Shown here: positions 48,722 to 59,500 of the stretch, piece by piece
How positions within the stretch are numbered: position 1 is the first letter of the stretch
How the letters are laid out: each line of letters begins with the position of its first letter
Source: Ridgeia piscesae
Lineage: Eukaryota > Annelida > Polychaeta > Sabellida > Siboglinidae
NCBI GenBank assembly: GCA_025642075.2
Contig: JAODUO010001043.1
Coordinates: forward strand, 62,001 to 126,000
Length of the DNA stretch: 64,000 bases
Direction: 5' to 3'
Position numbers and translations under genes: made by a program
Notes under the pieces: generated by a model
Told to the model about the DNA's origin: nothing
What the model saw: only the letters and a program-made list of their open reading frames with translations
The model's database searches: none

Positions 48722-51700
48722 CTACAAGTGGACAGAACACCCCTCAATATTCTCTACTGCGTTAATGTGAAACATTATCCAGAGTCATGAGTGATTTTCT
48801 GTTTTAGTAACACCAATTCTATAGCAGCAAAATACTGATATTTAGTTATGTGATGGTGATTAGATTAGAAACCAAACACACACTATCGTGTCAGCGGCCG
48901 GTACACACTACACACTACACACACAGGGACCAAACTTTACACATCCAACACTTGGATGTGTAACCTTTGGCAAACACCAGTCCCCTGCATCAGCAGATAC
49001 TTCCCACTTGGTGGCTAAACTAACTGTTGTGTCTTCAGTTGTGAAATTGTCATTTATGTTTATAACACAGCAGGTGGATGAATTTGCATAAAAGTTTGTA
49101 TTTTGGCGATGTTCACCACAAATAGTTTTCATGACTTTAATCAGCCATAAGTCCACTAGTCACTAACAGATAACAGTGGGGGAGGTTTAAGACAAAATAG
49201 AAGTTTTAGATAAAACCTTGACAGTTTGCTGCATTAAATTAAGAGGAGGCAGATAATGTACATTTTATACACACATTTAACGCTAACTCTGCTGTGGCTA
49301 CATGTATCCATGGTAACCGTGGTTTACTCACTCTCCAGCTCCAAATGCCACACTCTCTGCATTTCCTTTTGTGAAGAAGTCATTCTCTCCCGTCCAATGA
49401 AATGTCTGAAACAACACGACCTCAGTGAAAGACCACGTAGTTGACACATTCACTAGGTGGCAGCACTGCACATTGCCCTTTTTTACTAACAACCCTTTTA
49501 GTCACCAGATGGCAGTATAATAGAGCTAGTGTCGTACTTAGCTATACAACTGTTATTTTTAAAATAATTAGTATTTAGTGGTTGATTGTAACAAATTTAT
49601 ATTTTTTTGAAGCTGTACTATTTTCACAGCAGCAGTAAATATGTCCTAATGGAAGATATAATCATTCATCCCCAGCCAGATTTAGGAATGTGTCGAGTTG
49701 CTTTTCCAACATCAGTACTCAGTCTCCTCAATCTCATCTTTGTGATCTTTTTAGGCAACTACTCGATAAATAAACTACAATCTGCAGTATAAAATATGTT
49801 GCTATTTGCAGTTGAACTTTTCAGTTGCCAAACAAACCCAAACAAACCCAAACCAAGATTTTACCCACAGACATTATTACATTCACCAATTTACTATTGT
49901 ATTGTGATAAGTGCTAGATTATGCTGGTAGCAAGGTTTTAATAGTTAACCCTCCAAGTAAATAACATATTGTTGCCACATTCTGTAAATGTCTGACGACC
50001 AATAAAACAATTTGTAATTGTTGAATTTGTTTTACGAAATGACGTATTACCTTGAATTCTGGGTAGAACGTGAAGAGGAGTGATTCTCCGGTGCCGTAGA
50101 AGTATTCACTAATCCTCAACGCACACGACAGGTAAGCACCAAATATCTGCCAAGGAGAACAGATAATCTACATTTATTAATAGCCTTGTATTATCATTAT
50201 TTGCAATAATTATGTCATTGCAAAAAACTAAAACCATATCTTTGTAATATAATTTGTTAGAAACTTAAAAGAAATTGGTATTACAATATAGTAATATTTT
50301 ATAAAACATGTTTATCATAAAAAAGAAATGCACATGACATCTAACATTAAGAAAAGTATGTTTTACTACAATTTCACCAGGACTCCGTGTAGATAGAGTT
50401 CCCCTTCTGTTAAACTCTTTAAACTACCCAAAATATATGGAAAGACATATTATGTTTGAACTGACTACCGGTAAGTTCCATATTGTGTCGTACAACAATA
50501 GTACATTTCTAACAAATTTACAAAAAATATCAGTTATATGGAAGAAACAAAATACTTGAACTATCAGCCTTCACCCTGTGACAAATACACCAACATAATT
50601 ACACCGTTCTTAGGGCGAACCAGTTATAACGTTGACCTACATTGTGCTGCGTATCCTTGACAACCAGCAACATTGGGCAGTCAATGTGCTTCATAAAACG
50701 GTAAATCGTCTTCAGACTGAAGCCGTGCTTCTCCGTGCTGTAAACCATTCGCCATGGATACCCAACCGCGCGGGCTGGAAGATTTGCATTGATCTGTTGA
50801 ATCAAAGATCTCACAGCTGAATGTGTATTCTGGGAGTCCTGTTCTATAATTTTCCATACATCTGCTTGAGACGTTTACAGACTACTGTGAACTCACATAA
50901 TAGTAAATAAACATGATACAATTGCAGTAAACAAACCCATAAAACATTTAACATATGCATTTTAATCCACAAACATTTGATTTATCAAATGCACAATCAA
51001 ATTTGAATGAGAAGCATCGATTCATCTTCTCACTTCTTGGACTAATTATTATTGTTAATACAATATTTATTAAACAATTTAATAATATGTGTTAAACAAA
51101 GTAATAATGTGCTTCTATATATTAAATGTTTCTCAAAATAAGGCAACACATTCAAAGTGAATAAAAATGCATTAAGAAAATATGTAACAACATTTACACA
51201 TCATGTGGCCCTGAGAGACCGCACGGCGTGTGACTCTGAGAGACTACACAGCGTGTGGCCCTGAGAGACCGCACGGCGTGTGGCCGTGAGAGACCGCACG
51301 GCGTGTGGCCGTGAGAGACCGCACGGCGTGTGGCCCTGAGAGACCACACGGCGTGTGGCCCTGAGAGACCACACGGCGTGTGGCCCTGAGAGACCGCACG
51401 GCGTGTGGCTCTGAGAGACCGCACGGCGTGTGGCCGTGAGAGACCGCACGGCGTGTGGCCGTGAGAGACCGCACGGCGTGTGGCCCTGAGAGACCGCACG
51501 GCGTGTGGCCGTGAGAGACCGCACGGCGTGTGGCCCTGAGAGACCGCACGGCGTGTGGCCGTGAGAGACCGCACGGCGTGTGGCCGTGAGAGACCGCACG
51601 GCGTGTGGCCGTGAGAGACCGCACGGCGTGTGGCCGTGAGAGACCGCACGGCGTGTGGCCCTGAGAGACCGCACGGCGTGTGGCCGTGAGAGACCGCACG

Positions 51701-53460
51701 GCGTGTGGCCCTGAGAGACCGCACGGCGTGTGGCCCTGAGAGACCACACGGCGTGTGGCCCTGAGAGACCACACGGCGTGTGGCCCTGAGAGACCACACG
51801 GCGGTGCTGAGACCACACGGCGTGTGGCCCTGAGAGACCACACGGCGTGTGGCCCTGAGAGACCACACGGCGTGTGGCCCTGAGAGACCACACGGCGTGT
51901 GGCCCTGAGAGACCACACGGCGTGTGGCCCTGAGAGACCACACGGCGTGTGGCCCTGAGAGACCACACGGCGTGTGGCCCTGAGAGACCACACGGCGTGT
52001 GGCCCTGAGAGACCACACGGCGTGTGGCCCTGAGAGACCACACGGCGTGTGGCCCTGAGAGACCACACGGCGTGTGGCCCTGAGAGACCACACGGCGTGT
52101 GGCCCTGAGAGACCACACGGCGTGTGGCCCTGAGAGACCACACGGCGTGTGGCCCTGAGAGACCACACAGCGTGTGGCCCTGAGAGACCACACAGCGTGT
52201 GGCTCTGAGAGACCACACAGCGTGTGGCTCTGAGAGACCACACAGCGTGTGGCTCTGAGAGACCACACAGCGTGTGGCTCTGAGAGACCACACAGCGTGT
52301 GGCTCTGAGAGACCACACAGCGTGTGGCTCTGAGAGACCACACAGCGTGTGGCTCTGAGAGACCACACAGCGTGTGGCTCTGAGAGACCACACAGCGTGT
52401 GGCTCTGAGAGACCACACAGCGTGTGGCTCTGAGAGACCACACAGCGTGTGGCTCTGAGAGACCACACAGCATGTGACTCTGAGAGACCACACAGCGTGT
52501 GGCTCTGAGAGACCACACAGCGTGTGGCTCTGAGAGACTACACAGCATGTGGCTCTGAGAGACCACACAGCGTGTGGCTCTGAGAGACCACACAGCGTGT
52601 GGCTCTGAGAGACTACACAGCGTGGCTGAACCGTGACTGAGACACACCTTGCGGATGTGTGGTGTCTCCAGTATCTTGCTGTCCTCCGACAGCTCCGGCA
52701 GTGGGATGGCCTCCTCCTCCAGCAGCGACTGTCGTCTCTCCACCTCCTCCACCTTCATAATCTACAACCACACAGTGATAACAGTTGTGTCTGGGATCAG
52801 TCACAGGAAATAGGGAACACAAAATAAGGTTATTCAGACCCTGTCCAGTTTATACAAATGTTTCATCTTGCACACACGAGCACCTTAAAAAGCTTTTGAA
52901 TCACAGACAAGTGACGCACTAGTCAGAAGTAAGGTAGCAAAATAACCTTACTGTGGCACAGATCGCCATAGTGTGCCCTTGCTACACAATCATGGCAATG
53001 ATGACAGACTTAGCTGACAGCCAAGTTGAACTAAGATCTCTCTTTAACACCAGTACATTCACCAGGCGGCCCTGTCTTGTAGGCTGAGTGATGTTTGAAC
53101 AACTCCCAAGGAGACCTATTTAACTTGGGGTACCTGGCTTGGACAAAAGGCTTGCTTATCTGAGCCAGACCTTCTCTAACACACAAAGGCAATTAGCAGG
53201 CTGGTGGTGCCCAGTTTTACTGCCCAGTACCCACAGGTGCTAATCTGTGTAAATATTACTAAACAAGGCCTGAATGATCTCACATTGGCATTGCTGACTC
53301 TTAGCAGAAACTTTTCATTTCTTGATAACCATGTCTAATGTATTGATCATAATATTTGTTACACGATATTGGCTAATATATTCATAAGTATTTAATAACA
53401 ACATATAAACTATTCTTGAGGGATTCTAATACAGATTTCAGACTTAATACAGACTTAATG

Positions 53461-53521
<61 letters not shown>

Positions 53522-56500
53522 AATTTCCCAGTCTGGTAAAACTACAACAGCATACAGCAATTGAAGATCCTATGTGCTTTGGGCACCCCTTCCTTCCCTT
53601 CAGCTATTTTCTTTATCACTTTTACACTACCACTGAGGCACTGTCACAATAGCAGGCTTTAGCAGCTGCCATGTAACATGGTTGGTTAGAAGGGAGCAAG
53701 CGGCATGAAAGCCAAGATCAAAAGACCACAGCAAAAGAGGCCTTTTGTTGCTAATTGCAACTGGTCCACCTTGGTCACAGGAGACAACTGACTACATGGT
53801 AGTGGATTTTAGCTTCTCTGGTATGCTCAATGTTGTCATGGTGAATGACTACAGTGACTTCCAACATAATTATTCCTATCTGACTTTAAAAAGGTGATTA
53901 ATTGAATTTCAAGTAATTAACTGTGTAAAAAAGACAGGTGAATATAAAATATAACTAGCCATATTAATTCTCATACCTAATTAAAAGTATTTTAATCAAT
54001 AGAATAATGATTTGTTTTCAAATAAATTAAGTAAGATCAACAAGGATTAGTTATTTTTAATTATTCCATGTTAGCTATTCAATCTGTTATGGGCTATGGG
54101 TTGACTTTTGACAAATTACTGCGGGCGAGCTGTGGGGCGGGCTGCGGGCCAAGTTATTGCAGGGCGGGCTGATCTGTAATGTGCGGGGCGGGCTGATCTG
54201 TAATGTGCGGGGCGGACTGATCTGTAATGTGCGGGGCGGACTGATCTGTAATGTGCGGGGCGGACTGATCTGTAATGTGCGGGGCGGGCTGATCTGTAAT
54301 GTGCGGGGCGGACTGATCTGTAATGTGCGGGACGGGCTGATCTGTAATGTGCGGGGCGGACTGATCTGTAATGTGCGGGACGGGCTGATCTGTAATGTGC
54401 GGGACGGGCTGATCTGTAATGTGCGGGACGGGCTGATCTGTAATGTGCGGGACGGGCTGATCTGTAATGTGCGGGGCGGGCTGATCTGTAATGTGCGGGA
54501 CGGGCTGATCTGTAATGTGCGGGGCGGACTGATCTGTAATGTGCGGGGCGGGCTGAGATTTCCAGCCCACAGGTCACAGGTTGTCACCATGTACACGCAT
54601 GACTGAGGAGGCAGATTCTGAATGATGGTGAATGTTCATTCTTGTGGTTTTTAGTGTTTCCCTCGTTCAACTAGTTTATTCTGATTTGCAACAAAACAGA
54701 CATGGCTACTGACTGACTCATTCTTGACCTGTAACAAGACAAGGGACTTCACGTCCACATATTTCTGTCATACTGAGGCTGGTGTTCAACAACCCCTGTC
54801 TCACTGAGGCCAATGTTCAACAACCCCTGTCTCACTGAGGCTGGTGTTCAACAACCCGTCTCACTGAGGCCAGTGTTCAACAACCCCTGTCTCACTGAGG
54901 CTGGTGTTCAACAACCCCTGCCTCACTGATGCCAGTGTTCAACAACCCCTGTCTCACTGAGGCTGGTGTTCAACAACACCTGTCTCACTGAGGCCAGTGT
55001 TCAACAACACCTGTTTCACTGAGGCCAGTTGTCAACAACACCTGTCTCACTGAGGCCGGTGTTCAACAACACCTGTCTCACTGAGGCCAGTGTTCAACAA
55101 CACCTGTCTCACTGAGGCCAGTGTTCAACAACACCTGTCTCACTGAGGCCAGTGTTCAACAACACCTGTCTCACTGAGGCCAGTGTTCAACACATTTTCA
55201 TTTAGTTTGCACTATGGTGCTTCACTAGTGTAATCTAGGGTTAAGGATTACACAAATAAAAATTGTAGTACATAATAAAAAGTATACAAAACCGTACCGT
55301 AAACAAAATCAAAAAGATAGTAAAGCATTACACTGCGTATATAATGAAAGTAACTAGGGCCACACCTACAGCTGTACATGAAAAGGTGTTTGTGAAATCT
55401 AATGAGATGCAAGTACTCCCACTGCAACATATCAGTGATAGCGAGAAAGTGGAAAAGTCACAAACAGGAGTTTTTCTGTAGTTCTGGTTGTCCCAGACAC
55501 AGCACAGACCATGGAGAAATACCAGATGAAGTCAACCGTGAAGTCTCAAAACACCATCAAGATGTCATTGGTGCGACCTAGTGACAACCTGGAACCAGGG
55601 GGGATGGGCAAAGCTGTGTTCTACTGGAGTCTGTGTTCTACTTCATGTAGACTACAATGCCTCACACACACATTGGGGAAGTGAAACATACCTTAGGAAC
55701 CCGCATCAAAGCAGACAAAGACGCTGAGAAAGCTTCAACAAGCACCTACACCAGAGGCAACAGAACAACAGCGGAAGGAGATGCTTAATCAGTCGTCTCA
55801 GATCACAAATCAACAGTCACGTAGCAGACTGGGAGGGCCAAGTTTGTAGACAGAGTGAGACAGGAACAGAACTGATATAAGGGCATTCTGAACAGGAACA
55901 CCACAGACAAGACGACTGGAGACGAGAGTCAGCACCAACTGTCACCTACAACGACCTCCTGCAGAGCCACACACACACACCAAGGATTGGCTCACTAGTG
56001 GCAGCACTGGGTAGACCGACTAGCGTCGCCATCTAGTGGTAGTTGTTTGGACAAGTTCAATGCCAGCGATCAAAAGATACAAGAAAACAGGCAAATTTAC
56101 TGGGAAATCCGTAAAATAATGATAAGTCACACTTCATCCAACTCAATGTTGACAAAACATTTTCATCATCACTTTGTAATTTACAGGTAAAACATGAAAA
56201 TGGCATGGTTTGTTCTACTTCTGAACCCCCAGTCGTTTGCTCTTTTCCAGAGCTTTATAATTATTTATCATAACAAATTACTGACGGATGTAATCTCAGT
56301 TAGTAATTTTCTGCACCAGACAGATCAAATCAGAAATTCTCGCTTTTGTATTGGTAAAATCAATACTATACATAATATAATAACACATTATTCCAGTATT
56401 TCTCACCTCCCAGTCCTTTGTCATTTGTCTGGCAAGTTTTGGTCGTTTTGACTCCATGGCTTCCTCCAGTGTGGTCCCCGTCTCTCCCTCTTCCCCTCCT

Positions 56501-59500
56501 TCTCCCTCTCCCTCTCCTCCCTCCTCTGTGTCTTCAATGACCACAAACCCACGTTCCCTGCAGTCTATGTCTTCCTCATTGCCGTAGATGTTGGGAGACC
56601 ACTGCACGAAGAATGCATACAGATGGTCCACTCTACAACACACATACAGAACACATACAGATGGTCCACTCTACAACACACATACAGAACACATACAGAT
56701 GGTCCACTCTACAACACACATACAGAACACATACAGATGGTCCACTCTACAACACACATACAGAACACATACAGATGGTCCACTCTACAACACACATACA
56801 GAACACATACAGATGGTCCACTCTACAACACACATACAGAACGCATACAGATGGTCCACTCTACAACACACATACAGAACGCATACAGATGGTCCACTCT
56901 ACAACACACATACAGAACGCATACAGATGGTCCACTCTACAACACACATACAGAACGCATACAGATGGTCCACTCTACAACACACATACAGAACACATAC
57001 AGATGGTCCACTCTACAACACACAAACAGAACACATACAGATGGTCCACTCTACAACACACATACAGAACACATACAGATGGTCCACTCTACAACACACA
57101 TACAGAACGCATACAGATGGTCCACTCTACAACACACATACAGAACGCATACAGATGGTCCACTCTACAACACACATACAGAACACATACAGATGGTCCA
57201 CTCTACAACACACATACAGAACACATACAGATGGTCCACTCTACAACACACATACAGAACGCATACAGATGGTCCACTCTACAACACACATACAGAACGC
57301 ATACAGATGGTCAACTCTACAACACACATACAGAACGCATACAGATGGTCCACTCTACAACACACATACAGAACACATACAGATGGTCCACTCTACAACA
57401 CACATACAGAACACATACAGATGGTCCACTCTACAACACACATACAGAACACATACAGATGGTCCACTCTACAACACACATACAGAACGCATACAGATGG
57501 TCCACTCTACAACACACATACAGAACGCATACAGATGGTCCACTCTACAACACACATACAGAACACATACAGATGGTCCACTCTACAACACACATACAGA
57601 ACACATACAGGTGGTCCACTCTACAACACACATACAGAACACATACAGATGGTCCACTCTACAACACACATACAGAACACATACAGATGGTCCACTCTAC
57701 AACACCCATACAGAACGCATACAGATGGTCCACCCTACAACACACATACAGAACGCATACAGATGGTCCACTCTACAACACACATACAGAACGCATACAT
57801 ATGGTCCACTCTACAACACACATACAGAACACATACAGATGGTCCACTCTACAACACACATACAGAACACATACAGACGGTCCACTCTACAACACACATA
57901 CAGAACACATACAGATGGTCCACTCTACAACACCCATACAGAACACATACAGATGGTTCACTCTACAACACACATACAGAACGCATATAGCTGTTCCACT
58001 CTATAACACACATACAGAACACATACAGATGGTTCATTCTAACACACACATACAGAATGCATACAGATGGTCCACTCTACAACACACACACAGAACGCAT
58101 ACAGATGGTCCACTCTACAACACACATACAGAACGCATACAGATAGTTCACTCTACAACACACATACAGAACGCATACAGATGGTCCACTCTACAACACA
58201 CATACATAACGCATACAGATGGCCCAGTCTACAACACACATACAGAACGCACACAGATGGTCCACTCTACAACACACATACAGAACGCATACAGATGGTC
58301 CACTCTACAACACACATACAGAACACATACAGATGGTCCACTCTACAACACACATACAGAACACATACAGATGGTCCACTCTACAACACACATACAGAAC
58401 ACATACAGATGGTCCACTCTACAACACACATACAGAACACATACAGATGGTCCACTCTACAACACCCATACAGAACGCATACAGATGGTCCACCCTACAA
58501 CACACATACAGAACGCATACAGATGGTCCACTCTACAACACACATACAGAACGCATACATATGGTCCACTCTACAACACACATACAGAACACATACAGAT
58601 GGTCCACTCTACAACACACATACAGAACACATACAGACGGTCCACTCTACAACACACATACAGAACACATACAGATGGACCACTCTACAACACCCATACA
58701 GAACACATACAGATGGTCCACTCTACAATACACATACAGAACGCATACATATGGTTCACTCTACAACACACATACAGAACGCATATAGCTGGTCCACTCT
58801 ATAACACACATACAGAACACATACAGATGGTTCATTCTACAACACACATACAGAATGCATACAGATGGTCCACTCTACAACACACACACAGAACGCATAC
58901 AGATGGTCCACTCTACAACACACATACAGAACGCATACAGATAGTTCACTCTACAACACACATACAGAACGCATACAGATGGTCCACTCTACAACACACA
59001 TACATAACGCATACAGATGGCCCAGTCTACAACACACATACAGAACGCACACAGATGGCCCACCCTACAACACACACAGAACGCATACAGATGGTCAACT
59101 CTACAACACACATACAGAACACATACAAATGGTCCACTCTACAACACACATACATAACAAATACAGATGGTACACTCTACAACACACATACAGAACACAT
59201 ACAGATGGTCCACTCTACAACACACTTGCAGAAGGTCCACTCTACAGCACACATACAGAACACATACATATGGTCCACTCTACAACACAAATACAGAACA
59301 CATACAGATGGTCCACTCTACAACACACATACAGAACACATACAGATGGTCACTCTACAACACACATACAGAACGCATACAGATGGTCCACTCTACAACA
59401 CACATACAGAACGCATACAGATGGTCCACTCTACAACACACATACAGAACACATACATATGGTCACTCTACAACACACTACAGAACCATACATGGTCCAC

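Larger units (their letters stand above)
48722..50640 (-). other. TLDc gene introns between exons 4 and 7
   Basis: Three introns of about 500-650 bp of unique AT-rich DNA, broken only by exons 5 and 6. No array is present. Confidence 0.65.

Noticed and set aside
50794..50816. Extending TLDc exon 4 to the upstream AG at 50,817
   Set aside because: It would leave an incompatible phase with exon 3 and add residues absent from the family; the internal CAACAG acceptor fits both.
54087..54606. ORFs on both strands with ISPPRTLQ or RPAHYRSA repeats
   Set aside because: 24-bp repeat, divisible by three and without stops; no start context or homology.
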